DNA of 64,000 nt from Elymus sibiricus (lineage: Eukaryota > Streptophyta > Magnoliopsida > Poales > Poaceae): NCBI GenBank assembly GCA_039707655.1, contig CM077666.1:247162166-247226165 (forward strand), read 5' to 3'. Below, in pieces: positions 21,397-32,919 of the stretch. Position 1 is the first letter of the stretch. Every line of letters starts with the position of its first letter. The notes under the pieces are model-generated. The model had not been told where the DNA came from and made no database searches. It worked only from the letters and a program-made list of their open reading frames with translations. A program made the translations under genes and the position numbers.

Positions 21397-22660
21397 TTAC
21401 GACCGCGTATCAGCCTTTCTCCGTCCTGCTCCATGCGTTTCCAGTTCTTTCTTCTTTTCTATATTGTCACTGAAATCGTCGATCAGTTGTTGTTGCGCAA
21501 GAATGTGCATCTCTAATTCCTCCACCATTTCTATCATTTCTTCAGCCAGTAATTGCTTCACAAACATACATCTTTTCCGTTGGATTCGAGACAGAGGAAA
21601 CTGAACAGATTCAGATGGCGATTTTGGCAGGCTTGTATCACAGATAGTGGAGAGTGTCTCGACCACTGCATCATAACTTAAATTAGGGGGGAAACTGAAC
21701 AGATTAGTTAAGAGTTATTGTCATATTACCTGCAGTAGATTTATTGGAGAGAAACAATGGGGTTGCCTTCCTGTCTTCAGACTTTGTCTTCTTATCTTCA
21801 GCAACCTGCACCAAATTAACACAATATGGCACTGCTATCATTGGCTAGGTCCGTTAATAGGAAAGCAACATTGATACAATGAACGTTTGGGCAACCAGAC
21901 CACACCAGCCTACACCAAATTAACACAATATGGCACTGCTATCATCGGCCAGGTAAGTTAATAGGAAAGCAACATTGACACAATGAATGATTGGGCAACC
22001 AGACGACACCACTAGATTTTGGTAATGTGCAATACATGAGATAGTACAATCATGCAGCTCAGTATGCAAAACTACCAGGCAGTTTTCCTTCTAAAATTCT
22101 ACATTAGCACCTTAATTATATATTTTGCTACAAGTAAATTTAGGTCAGATAATAGGTGTAGGGTACTGAAGGTTGGATTCAAGCCGATGCTACTTAATAA
22201 ACTACATACTGATGTAAAAATATACTGATATACAACATGTACTTACATCAGCATTGGAGCGCGGAGCATTGCTGCAAGATACTTTCCTCGAACACGATCC
22301 CAGTTTAGGACGTTTGCTATCATTTAAGCATATTTTCTACAAGAGAGATGCGTAAGACACATGTAGAAAATATAGGTTCAAATGTGATCTGACTGCTATA
22401 AAATTTCATGATGCAAGGATACACACACACTTCCTAGCAAGTTGTCAAAATATTTTTGTTGGACTGCAGCGGACAGGTTCTTTGGCCACTGGAATCTGGT
22501 TATTATCTGCAGGAGTTGGGTTTCTCTGTGCTGGAGCAGTTCCTATGAACATTGGAGTTGGGTCACTATCTCCTGGAGTTTGGATCTCGTGCAAAGACCT
22601 TGTTTGTACCCCTTCAGATTCTAACATAGCCCTCTTCCGCTTACATGCCTTGTACAGAAG
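21397..22660 (-). pseudogene. Spliced fragments of an unrecognised gene, 3' exons
   Basis: Minus strand. About 22660-22445 encodes a basic then Pro/Thr-rich stretch (ACKRKRAMLESEGVQ, HEIQTPGDSDPTPMFIG). A 90-bp exon 22336-22247 (CTTGTAG| to GAT|GTAAGT) encodes KICLNDSKRPKLGSC. A 76-bp exon 21805-21730 (GGTGCAG| to GCAG|GTAATA) encodes VAEDKKTKSEDRKATP. The last exon (about 21700-21397) encodes RIQRKRCMFVKQLLAEEMIE followed by a coiled coil (MVEELEMHILAQQQLIDDFS). The phase at the last junction is imperfect, with a possible extra base in a C-run. The coiled-coil exon ends where the zinc-knuckle gene begins, so that unit may have inserted here. I do not recognise the family; a nuclear protein is a guess from the basic tracts. 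Confidence 0.4.
21811..22018. repeat. 104-bp tandem duplication across an intron 3' splice region
   Basis: Two adjacent copies start CCAAATTAACACAATATGG (21811 and 21915) with a few substitutions. The minus-strand acceptor next to copy 1 reads GGTGCAG; the corresponding place in copy 2 reads GGTGTAG. Confidence 0.8.
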
Positions 22661-22721
22661 AATGGTGCTTCAATTATAAAACATGTTATGGCAGAGAGAT
22701 GGAATAGGTACTGAAGAATAA

Positions 22722-22806
22722 AAAGGCATGTATCTAGACGTATTTTAGTACTAGATACATCCATTTTTATCCATTTCTGCGACAAGTAATCCGGACGGAG
22801 GGAGTA
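22722..22806. repeat. Stowaway-type MITE fragment
   Basis: Right part ends with GGACGGAGGGAG followed by TA, the complement of the common CTCCCTCCGTCC end. The preceding AAATGGATAAAAATGGATG and TCTAGTACTAAAATACGTC phrases (minus strand) are typical of a Triticeae Stowaway. The left TIR is missing. Confidence 0.7.
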
Positions 22807-22886
22807 TGATGTACGAGCTAAGGATACGACAGAACAACAGAGTAAAAGAAACACTAGTTGAATGTAATTGTATAATAGCTATAATA

Positions 22887-23190
22887 GGTATAGAAAAACA
22901 GGAAGGCAACATATTCACATGTATGATGGGCATACTAAGATTGCATTGTGACAGAACAGTAGAACAACACTTCAATGTAAAAAACCATGGTATGGTAGAC
23001 GGATGGAGTACATACTAATGAACAACAATCCATGAGGTATTCAGAAGGATGATGTCCAAACTAAGCAGATGGTATTGCAACCGAGTAGAATGACAGTACT
23101 TGAATTTGAAAACATGTTATCATTAATGGAATGGGTACAGAAAAACAGGAAGGCATGACATATTCACATGTATGATCAGCGGGCTAAGCA
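22887..23190. repeat. Imperfect direct repeat in intronic/intergenic DNA
   Basis: GAAAAACAGGAAGGCAACATATTCACATGTATGAT-like text at 22892-22926 recurs at 23138-23173, about 246 bp later, with short similar phrases around it (CATTGTGACAGAACAGTAG / CATTGCAATAGAGTAG). No coding content. Confidence 0.6.
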
Positions 23191-23261
23191 CATGGCATTG
23201 CAATAGAGTAGATGCATTTCAAGACATTATATGCATGATGCTACCCATACCACGGGTCAAG

Positions 23262-25092
23262 TTAGAGCAAGGACCTTGTGGGGTGAATAGGAATCACCAT
23301 CTCTCTACAACTCTTCTGAAGAACTACATTTAACTGTTCCATCATATTGAATATCATTGACGTCAAGTTTGATGGCCGTTGCATTGCTCCACGAGTTTCT
23401 TTTAGTGGATTTGTTCCAATATTCAATATCATTGTGTGCAATAATATCTGACATGCATGGAAGACAATTAGAAGTGAGATTATGTAATGAGTGCCTGTAG
23501 GAGATGACTTAAATAGTAGGAGTCGATTTAAATAGCACCAACAGGTTGATAATGTAAAGACTAAAGAGAGAGCACACATGATAGCTGAAAAATATATACT
23601 GTATGTACTCGAGATTAACTAGATGGCACACAAATGTACTAAAGAACAACAACATAGGTAATACTAGAAGGGGTATAATCACCAGCCTGTGGGATAGCTT
23701 TGGTTGAGGGACGATAACTATGGAACAACGTTAACTCATGCACAAGTCTCTTATCTGAAGTAAGACTCTAAGAGATCAACATGAATGTACAGTGAAAAGT
23801 CATAATCTATTTTCCATACATAGATGAAGAACGAAGCCATAAATGCTGCACACAAGTAACATGAGGGTACAACCTATCTTGCCGCCCTCCGTAGGACTGA
23901 GCATCATCTGCTGAGTCATTGATGGCGCTACAGTTGTTGTAGCTGTCCATGTTGGGGAGGCACTTTGGAGGTAGGGAACTCTTGAGTGGGGAGTATACCT
24001 CCCTTCTATTTTATGCTTCCCTTGTTGGAGTAGCTCCGGTGAGAAGGAAGACGGTGTGGCTGAAGAGGCAGAAAACACACAATGGCAAGAACGACAAACA
24101 TCTCTGATCTGAAGAAATACCCTAAGAGATCAACACAAAGGTACGAGACTTTTTACATGCAGTCGACTGAAAACTAAATTGGGGTCAGACGCTTTTTTTT
24201 GCACTATTCATCTACGCCAGATGGCTGTATGGCCATCTTGTGCCTCCCAGCTGTCACTGATCGGGATCTTCCTCGAACAACCAGCGACCACCGGCGAAGT
24301 AGCCTGCCTCCACCCTCCCTGGCCGTGACAGCTCCGACCTCGACACCGCCGCCTGCCGCACCGCACTGTCGTGGTTGCACCGCCCCCAGCCATACTTCAA
24401 AGACTCGCCGTCATCCAAATCCGGCGCCAGCAGTATCTTGACCCCACGCAACCCTAAGATAGGCACACAAGCGCTGCTTTCGCGGTGAACCTGCGGCCCC
24501 GCACCCCTACGATAGACAACGAGGCACTGCTTCCCTGGCCAACAGGCAGCCTAGGAGCTGCGCCGCCTCGAGGGGTGATGCTTCCTTCCAGTCAGAATCG
24601 ACTGACCCAGAATAAAAATTCAGGCAACTGACGCCTAGGTAAAATGAATAAGATCAGTGTACGACCTATCTTGCAGCTCGGTGAAGTACGCAACTTCATC
24701 CCCCAAGTTGGTGAGGCCGGCATGGTTGTGATGGCTCCCGGCACAGGGAATGAGATATGTGGCGGTGGTCAACGGCTATGGGGGACCAGCGCCGGTGTGC
24801 TGGACGCGTCTGATGTTGGAGTCGCTCCAGTGCCGTGCGCGACGGTGCAGTTGAATCGGCTCTGGTACGGTTCACGCGGTCGTCGTCGAGGCAGCTCTGG
24901 CAGAACCGAGTAAGAGGCACACGGCCTAGTGCACGACGGCAAATGGACAGCGGCTTCGGCATTGGGGAGGAGGGCGGCGGTGAATCTGGTGCGGTGGGAG
25001 TGGCCGTGGAGGAGGGGGTGAGGTTTCATGGCTGGGGAGAAGGTGATTTGGTACCCACGGTGTATGAATGGGGAATTGGGAGGGGGAGCCAT
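23262..25092 (-). pseudogene. Possible 5' exons of the unrecognised minus-strand gene
   Basis: Candidate exons by splice context. About 23455-23280 follows CATGTCAG and reads KETRGAMQRPSNLTSMI then EQLNVVLQKSCREM. About 24078-23880 reads SFSPELLQQGKHKIEGRY in one frame and MDSYNNCSAINDSADDAQSY in another, ending near AAGATAG|GTTG. At 24466-24254 and 25092-24769 there are GC-rich Pro/Arg-rich frames beginning MAPPPNSPF. The GC-rich start, followed by AT-rich introns, is typical for a grass gene 5' end, but no domain is recognised and no single frame is convincing. Treat as a hypothesis of gene structure. Confidence 0.25.
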
Positions 25093-25218
25093 GTCTTACG
25101 AACGCATTTGTCTGAAATCTAGGGGGAAGTTACAATTCTACCCCTGTCTTTTGACTTGTGGGCTTGGGTCTGAGTCTTGAGGGTCGGGGATAGTACGGTA
25201 ACTTTGCTTCTCCCAAAT

Positions 25219-25486
25219 TAATGGGTGCCAGCGATTTCGGGCGAGGAGGGCATGCTTTGAAATAGTGGGCGCCAGCTATTTCGGCCGAGGAGAGGGTGTT
25301 TTGCCGCCCATGGTTTATGAATTATTGGGTGCCTGCGATTTCGGCCGAGGACAGGGTGTTTTGCTGCCCATGGTTTATGAATTACTGGGCGCCTACGATT
25401 TTGGCCGAGGACAGGGTGTTTTGCCGCCCATGGTTTATGAATTATTGGGCGCCTGCGATTTCGGCAGAGGAGAGGGCGCGCTTCGA
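25219..25486. repeat. 60-bp minisatellite, about 4.4 copies
   Basis: Unit around GGGTGCCTGCGATTTCGGCC then GAGGACAGGGTGTTTTGCC then GCCCATGGTTTATGAATTAT. Three exact 60-bp steps (25261, 25321, 25381, 25441), preceded by a partial copy at 25219. The open frame through it encodes a 20-residue repeat (YELLGACDFGRGQGVLPPMV). It is probably noncoding promoter-proximal DNA. Confidence 0.9.
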
Positions 25487-26040
25487 TGAATTACAAACCT
25501 ACCCTCGATATACAACGGGCCAATTGATGCGGGGCCCAGATACGCCGGTAATTTCGTGTCTCCCGTTTATTTGCTCAGGCGAATTCCACCGAGCAGAGGG
25601 TGTTTTAGCGGTTCGTTCAATTTTTTGGAGAACAAGCATCCACGTCTACCGTACCATGCCACTTCTTTTTTAGATGGTGAGATGATGCTTGGGACTAATG
25701 TGTTTTTACATGCTCGTTGCTACCAATTAATTTGACAAATAGTTGACCCACTCAAAAACGTGAATGAAATCCAAAATATAATACCTCAAATCAATGAAAT
25801 AGCTCGTTGACCCGGTCAAAATTGTGGACTAAATCCAAAATTGAACACCTCAATTGAATAGCATGTTGTATTGCAGTATATGACACCATGCACATGCTCA
25901 AAGTCAAATTAATGAACCTATTTGATACACCTATCTCCGTTCTTGTGTGAATTGCAAACACCATGTTCTCAAATTCGAACATTTGAATGCAATTTATATT
26001 GAATCATGGTTTATATCAGTCTTCAATGCAAACATGACCT
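25487..26040. other. Intergenic, nothing recognised
   Basis: AT-rich DNA without coding signal. A short duplicated phrase GTTGACCC(A/G)(C/G)TCAAAA occurs at about 25743 and 25806. Confidence 0.4.
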
Positions 26041-26783
26041 CTCCCCTCTCCCGCACTCCCGTTCTCTCTCTAGCTGACACTCTCTGATTGTCCCGCGCGC
26101 ATACGAACACAATCCTTGTCGGTCCCTCTCTCTCTCTCTCTCTCTAGGTCTTTCTAGCTCGCATGCACACTCTATGTATAAGTCTCTCTCGCACACAATG
26201 TATGACTCTCTTTGCTAAGCTAACTAGCTAGGGTGCACTGATCGGACACACACAAATTCTCTTGCTCATTGTCCATAACTCTCTCACGCACCACTCCGTC
26301 GTCTCGGGGCTCTTCTCACTCTTTCTCTCTCTCTCTCTCTCTCAAACTTTCTATCTCCCTAGGTCTCACATACACATATCTCACTCACACTAGATAGACC
26401 CATCTAACACTCTCTCTCCCTCATTCTCTCTCTATCTCACACGCACACACACACACAGAAACACAGCCCCCCTAAGTACGACTATCTCTCACTCCATTAT
26501 AGGCACACGCACTCCCCAGGTATGACTATCACTCACTCTCCATCACAAACACACGCATTGTCTCTTTCCCTCCCTAAGTCTATCTCAATATCTCTCGAGG
26601 TATCTTTCTATCGCACACACACCTTGTCTCTTGATCTCCAACCCATATAGTCCCCTCACGATCACGAGGGGATCTCTCTATCACAAACACACCCACTCTC
26701 CCTCCCCATGACTCCATTTTCTCCATACGTCTCTCTCGACCTCTCTCCCTTGTTTGCCAGATCGACCTCTCTTGGACACATGG

Positions 26784-26826
<43 letters not shown>

Positions 26827-26961
26827 TGCAAACCACACACTATCTCCGTGTATCTCCTCACCTTGATTTCTCTCTCGGAGATGCATGCATGATATGTTTG
26901 CATAAGACACGCACACTTTCTCTATACTTTATCGTGTATTGTCCCTTTCCCTTTCACTCAC

Positions 26962-27012
<51 letters not shown>

Positions 27013-27062
27013 ACACTCACTCTTTCTCCTTCACACACACTTGATCTCTCTCTAGTTAGGTA

Positions 27063-27298
27063 CTCTCTCCGGTCCATAGCATAGAGATTTTTTGAAAAGT
27101 CAAACCTCACAAAGTTTGACCACGTATGTGGAGAAAAACATTTACATCTGGAACGGCAAACATATATCATTAGATTCATCACAAGATGTAGTTTCATATT
27201 ATATATCCTTGGTATTTTAGATATAAATAATTTTCTCTATAAACTTGTCAAAGTTTCCAAAGATTGACTTTTCAAAAAAATTATAGGCACTACATTAT
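27063..27298. repeat. Stowaway MITE, copy A, right TIR deleted
   Basis: Left end TA|CTCTCCGGTCC. Same body as copy B (TTTTTTGAAAAGTCAAACC...). The right 16 bp including the TIR (CGAACGGAGGGAGTAT in copy B) is absent between two TAT triplets. Confidence 0.85.
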
Positions 27299-28038
27299 CT
27301 CTTTCTCTCTCTCAACTCTCTCACACACCACTCCGCCATCTCGGGGATCTTCTCTCTATCTCTCTCAAATTGTCTATCTCCCTAGGTCACACATACACAT
27401 ATATCACTCGCACTAGATAGACCTATCTAACACTCTCTCTCTCCCACATTCTCTCTCTATCTCACACGCGCACACACACACACACAATCTCCCCCCTAAG
27501 TACGACTATCTCTCACTCCATCATAGGCACACGCACTCCCCCCTTGGTATGACTGTTTCTCACTCTCCATCACAAACACACGCATTGTCTCTTTCCCTCA
27601 CTAGGTCTATCTCGATCTCTCTCGGGGTATCTTTCTATCGCACGCACACCTTGTCTCTCGATCTCCCACCCATATAGTCCCCTCACGATCTCGAGGGGAT
27701 CTCTCTATCACAAACACACCCTCTCTCCCTCCCCATGCCTCCATTTTCTCCACATGTCTCTCTCGACCTCTCTCCCTTGTTTGCCAAACCTCTCTTGGCC
27801 ATGTGCTAGGGGTCTCTCTCTCTTCATTGCAAACAACCACGCACTATCTCTGTGAATATCCCCACCTCGCTTTCTCTCTCAAAGATGCATGCGTGATATG
27901 TTTGCATAAGACACGCACACTTTCTCACTATTTTATCGTGTGTTGTCCATTTCTCTTTCAGACGCACACACACCCTCTCTTTTTGCACACTCACTCTTTC
28001 TCCTTCGCACACACACTTGATCTCTCTCTAGTTAGGTA

Positions 28039-28287
28039 CTTTCTCCGGTCCATAGCATATAGATTTTTTGAAAAGTCAAACCTCACAAAGTTTGACCACG
28101 TATGTGGAGAAAAACATTTACATCTAGAACGGCAAACATATATCATTAGATTCATCACAAGATGTAGTTTCATATTATATATCTTTGGTATTGTAGATAT
28201 AAATAATTTTCTCTATAAACTTGGTCAAAGTTTCCAAAGTTTGACTTTTCAAAATATTATAGGCACTACATTATCGAACGGAGGGAG
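28039..28287. repeat. Stowaway MITE, copy B, complete
   Basis: 249 bp, TA duplication at 28037-28038 and 28288-28289. Right TIR GAACGGAGGGAG; left TIR CTTTCTCCGGTCC (partly mutated). Internal GAAAAGTCAAAC / GTTTGACTTTTC inverted repeat. Confidence 0.9.
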
Positions 28288-28603
28288 TATCTCTTTCTCT
28301 CTCTCCATCTCTCACAGGCCTTCCCTCTCACTCGATCTCTCTTTACCGAGGGATTATACGATCACCGGCTCAGTGTATAGCTCCGTATATTGTTTAGTTG
28401 ACCGGTCAACCAGTCTACATGGTGCGTTGTCAGCTCGTGTTCTCTATCTGAGTGTGCGGGCCCAATTGACAGTGGGTGAAAATAAATAAACTAGAGGCCC
28501 ACCTGCCACGGGGTGAAATAAAAAAAACTAGAAACCACTCTCGGTACCACCCCGCACGCTAATAAATTGAGTGCACACTTCTTTCGCGTTAAAATAGTAC
28601 CCC

Positions 28604-28800
28604 CGTCCTAGTTTATTGGCCCCCTTCGTATTTTGTGCCAAAATGTGACCATAGATTTAACTAGCAAATGTTAATGCATGTCACCAAAAATAATATCATT
28701 GGAAACTATGTTCGAATACGAATGCAATGATATAATTTCTGATGACATGCATGAACATTTTATTAGTTAAATCTTTGGTCGTAGTAGTACTAGTACTTGA
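28604..28800. repeat. Stowaway-like MITE upstream of F-box gene
   Basis: Left end GTACCCCCGTCCTAGTTTATT resembles a mutated CTCCCTCCGTCC TIR. The body has inverted phrases (TAGATTTAACTAGCAAATG / CATTTTATTAGTTAAATC). Related copies lie near 31480-31600 and 32290-32495. Confidence 0.65.
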
Positions 28801-28947
28801 TTAACACCTTCTTAGACGCCACCACAGACACACCCTACGACAACGCACATACACCACTGCGCAGCATGCACGCAAGGACACACTCACGCACACCCAGCAC
28901 ACAATACACACCAGCACACGTGTACACCGGCGTCACCACCGGCTGAG

Positions 28948-30914
28948 ATGGAGGACGAGGTGACCAACAAGCAGAGGCGGCTGGAGCCAAAACCGCATCC
29001 GGCGAGCCTGGACTTCATCAGCAGCCTCCCCGACGACATGTTGCTCGTCATCATTGCCCTCCTCCCCACCAAATCTGGCGTGCAAACCACCCTACTCTCC
29101 TGGCGGTGGCGCCCCCTCTGGCGCTGCATCCCCCTCAACCTCACCGTCGAACGCTGGCTCTGCAATGGGGATTGCAAACGCATGGCCGCAGTCTCTGAGA
29201 TCCTTGCATCACACCTTGGGCCAGCCAGACGCGTTGACATCTGCATGTTCACTACCAACTACAAGATCCAAGCCAAGTTCGACGAGTTGTTCTTATCCCC
29301 CACCCTAGATCAGCTCGAGGAGCTCAGTTTTGAAGGTGGACGATGTCACTCTCTGCCACCGTCCGCGCTCCGCCTTGCGCCCACGCTGCGCCATGCCAGG
29401 TTTAGCTCCTGCTATTTTCCCCAGATTAATTTCGAGCCCACTCTTCTTCTCCCTCAACTAAAGCAGCTCATCCTCTTCGACATTAGCATCTCTAAGGAGG
29501 CTATAGAGCACCTGCTCCACGGCTGTACTACGCTCGAGTACCTTTATCTGAAATAGATCCATGGGTTCATTAGCCTCCACATCGCCTCGACGAATCTCCG
29601 ATCGATTTGTGTGTCTTGCTGGCCCCACAATAGGACATTACTTGGGGACAGATCAGTTGAGCTATTTCATGATATGGTCATTGAGGATGCGCCTTTCCTT
29701 GAGAAATTTCTTGTATCTGATCTAGAAGGTCCAACAAAATTCAGGGTCATTGACATGCCAAAATTGACAGTGTTGGCCTACTCGTCTACCAAAATTCTCC
29801 GAACTTGTTATTAGATCCATAACCGTTCAGGTACAACACTCTTCTTCTTCTCCTTCTTCTTCTTGAAATTCACATTTTTTAAAATTTTCTTGATGTATGT
29901 TCGATTGTCATCCAGAAAATGATTCCCACAAGCTTGACCCAGTCTCTGCACATAGTGAAGATCTTGGCATACAATCTATCGGCCCCAATCTAGATCAAGT
30001 TGTTGGATTCCTTAGATGCTTTCTGTGCATGGAGAAGCTACTCATCAAGGTGAAACTCCTTTCCTACTAAATGTCAACCAGAACGGAGCTCAATTTTTTC
30101 GTAATTTTTCCCAAGTTACTATGACAAATGTAGTGTTCAAAACTGCATCTAGGCACTATACTGAAAGAAATGTTTTTAGTATTTTTTCTCACGTGATCAC
30201 CTGCATCGTTTTTTTGTTGTTGTAGCCAAGGCTAGTCATAGTGGGAAGTAACTTAGAGTAGTAACACTATGGTTAGCCTAAGAGCTAGTACAATAGTGGG
30301 CTATAAGCCCGCTTACATGGCATTTTCGCCTATGTGGAGGAGAGAGACAAGCAAAAAAGGAGGGAGTGGGCTCTAAGAGCATCCGCAGCCAAGTTTGTCT
30401 CTAACCTGGGACCCACTGACCTGCCTCTAAGCTATATGAAAGCTTTGCAGTGTGGTGTCTCTAGTACTATAGTTTTAAAGTTGGACCCACAACTAAATAA
30501 AATGTACCAGTACTCCTATCCTATGGCTGGCAAGTAGCCCATCTATTCCTATGGCTGACAAGTAGGGAGAATTCAATATTTTGGTAGCTCTTGATGACAT
30601 GGAATCTTATATAGCCAGCTGCTCTAATATGTTCTCTTCTTTTGCAGATAAAAAAAGACCCAAAAGTGAAAAATGTGCTGCAATATAACAATCTCATTGA
30701 ATGGCTTGATCTCCATCTTACAGAAATTGATTTGAATGACTGCCGAGGCACCACACCCGAGATTAAATTGGTGAGGTTCTTTGTTCTAAAGGCAAGTGTG
30801 CTCAAGGTAATGAGGTTTGGCGTTCTCTGGCGCGATAATGAATGGTGTGCTCATCACCGCAAGTGTCTAAAGCTGAACGAAAAAGGCTCTGAATGTTTTT
30901 GGAAGAGCAAGTGA
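28948..30914 (+). pseudogene. F-box/FBD (LRR-type) protein gene, three exons, broken
   Basis: Exon 1 (28948-29830): ATG, then an F-box at residues 22-65 (DFISSLPDDMLLVIIALLPT, SWRWRPLWRCIPLNL), then leucine-rich repeats (LDQLEELSFEGG, LLPQLKQLILFDISISKEA, LLHGCTTLEYLYLK). A TAG at 29554 and another at 29812 interrupt a frame that otherwise continues well (HIASTNLRSICVSCWP, DAPFLEKFLVSDLEG). Exon 2 (29916-30049; TCCAG| to CAAG|GTGAAA) needs a one-base shift near 29973 to read SIGPNLDQVVGFLRCF. Exon 3 (30648-30914) has the FBD end (LTEIDLNDCRGTTPEIKLVR, FFVLKASVLKVMRF). F-box proteins are substrate adaptors of SCF ubiquitin ligases. With two stops and a frameshift this copy is most likely a pseudogene of a large grass family. 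Confidence 0.88.
30229..30640. repeat. MITE fragments in intron 2 of the F-box gene
   Basis: CAAGGCTAGTCATAGTGGGA and GAGCTAGTACAATAGTGGGC, followed by GGAGTGGGCTCTAAGAGCAT, are phrases of abundant grass MITEs. Boundaries not resolved. Confidence 0.5.
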
Positions 30915-32919
30915 CAAGAGACTCGAAAGATTACTTGCCCATAAGTGACTTGTCAGGGGCGGTGGATTTTAGTTTGTATGATAATGCTGCATCCACCTAA
31001 AGTAACGAAACTTCTTACGTAAACTTCCTAATAATTCCCTCTTCGTAGGTGCAGCATCACTCCTAGCATTTGTAATATCAGTTTGAACCATGTAATATTA
31101 AGACACGCTAGCACGTGGTACTATGTTTTGATTAATGTTCGCATGCATAGGTGTGGCAACAAGGTAACCAATATACCCATTACAATATTTATTATAACTC
31201 ATGGCAACACATGGGAAATTATCTAGACCACAGCTAGTTGTAAGTAGGGTCGCTCTACAGCCTTGATGATAGTGACTGCACACGGTGAGGCTGGCTTTGG
31301 TAACCCGAACACGCCGCCTACACTATGGTGTCATCTCCGGCGCTGGGTCTTGTCACTTCGCTGTGAGGAGCAACACGTAATAATTTGACCAACGGGTAGT
31401 ACATTGGTAGTACTGCAAGTACTACTAGTAGGGGAGTACTACTACTACCACCGTCTGGATTTAGTAGTACTACCACCTCTATCTGGATTTAGTATTTGAC
31501 TAGCAATATGTAGTAATGCATGTCACAAAAAATATACTACTCCCTTCGTAAAGAAATACATAGAGTATTGTTTTATTCGTATTTGAATGTAGTTTCCAAT
31601 GGTATTATACACTCTCCCTTCCGGTTGAGGGCTCAAATCTGAAATCTCATCAACCACACTACTCCTAGTAGTAAGGACCAAGGAGTAGATGGCCAATGCA
31701 CACATGAATGCAACGCAGTCTGCACTTCTCCCCACCAGTCCAATCCATCTACGAAATCCTACGCACCTACACACCCTAACCAAGGGCAAGAGTGATCACT
31801 CCTATCGCAAGATCAACTGACCAGAAGCTAGACCCATGGAGGCGATGAGCGCGAGCATACGTACATGAGAATATATATATAGCTAATTGCAATGCGTGGG
31901 CAATTACTATTGCGCTAGAAAATATTTGGCCGTGTGGCAGCACCCACTCTGAGAAACTACGCAGGAGGGAGGGAGGATTCATCGGTCTTGCGTCCCACTA
32001 GTAGTACGTGGAAAAGCCGGCTCTACATGCTCCTAAGCAAGTGCAATAAATCCTTGTCCTAGGGGACGGAGGCTACCTCCAATCTAACATATCATCGCCC
32101 AATAAACAAATCAAATGTCCCACTTGTGCACATGCAAGAAAATGGAGAAGGGCAGCTGGTTAGATTATAGTACTACTTATTTTTATTGTTTTTTAGTAAA
32201 GGAGGATCACCCCTGCCCTCTTGAAGCCTCCAAAGTTTGCAAGATTTTCCCAAGTAATACTACCGCTGTCTGGATTATTAGTCTCATCGTATTTTGGGTC
32301 AACGATTGACAAACATACTACTACTCCAATGACATTACGTAGGAGTATTTGACTAGCATGTCACACATTTTTTTGTTGGATTCGTATTTGAATATGTTTT
32401 CCAATGACATTATATTAGTCACACAATTTTATTAGTTAAATTAAGGGCCAAAATATGACACAAAATACAAGGGGGACTAGTAAACCAGTACGATTCCCGA
32501 TACGACTTGAATGCAAATAAAGGAGAGGGTAGCGGTTCCCGGTGAACGGGCCCTTGATGTTTATCCTCGCTCAATTCGCATGCTGAGGGAAGTACTAAAT
32601 GGGAGAAGTGGCATGCAGCCAGTAGCCCAGCACCATGGGCGTGTTTGGTTGGGTGGCTCGCAAGTTTCTTTTGGCCTCCTGTAACCACCACAGCATCGCA
32701 TCGTCACGGCCTTGATTCTTACTGTATCGCATTCTCATTCCAGCTGATAAAGACGTGTGTGATCCCTTGCTCACCTTTTGCATCATTTTCGTAGTTTACA
32801 CACCATGCGTGACCCAACCTACCAAACTTATAATAAGTGTTAGACTTGACAAGTTCAAAATGAGAAACTGGAACACGTATAGTCCCGTTCACGTCGCACC
32901 CCACACGGCCGTTCCGGCC
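30915..32919. other. Intergenic DNA with MITE remnants
   Basis: No gene. At about 31541 a Stowaway left end (CTCCCTTCGTAAAGAAATAC) begins. At 32290-32495 there is a degenerate relative of the MITE at 28604 (CACAAAATACAAGGGGGACT at its right end). The phrase CTGGATTTAGTA is repeated near 31455 and 31482. Confidence 0.55.

Larger units (their letters stand above)
26277..28297 (+). repeat. Tandem duplication of about 1 kb in the CT-rich tract
   Basis: Unit A (26277-27313) and unit B (27314 to about 28297) are collinear: both begin AACTCTCTCAC then CACCACTCCG, both pass CACTAGATAGACC, GTACGACTATCTCTCACTCC and TTTGCATAAGACACGCACAC, and both end in a Stowaway MITE. Unit B is shorter in the (CT)n runs. 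Confidence 0.85.
26041..28330. repeat. CT-rich microsatellite tract
   Basis: About 2.3 kb dominated by (CT)n and CA/CACA runs on the plus strand, with long pure (CT)n runs near 26787-26823 and 26965-27009. Open frames here are repeat artefacts. Confidence 0.9.

Noticed and set aside
25219..25486. CRISPR-like array
   Set aside because: Contiguous tandem units without spacers, in a plant genome.
25265..25489. Repeat protein encoded by the 60-bp array
   Set aside because: Any period divisible by three stays open if one unit lacks stops. No start context and no continuation beyond the array.
26580..27044. Ser/Leu and Arg/Glu-rich ORFs in the CT-rich tract
   Set aside because: Direct translation of (CT)n/(GA)n microsatellites.
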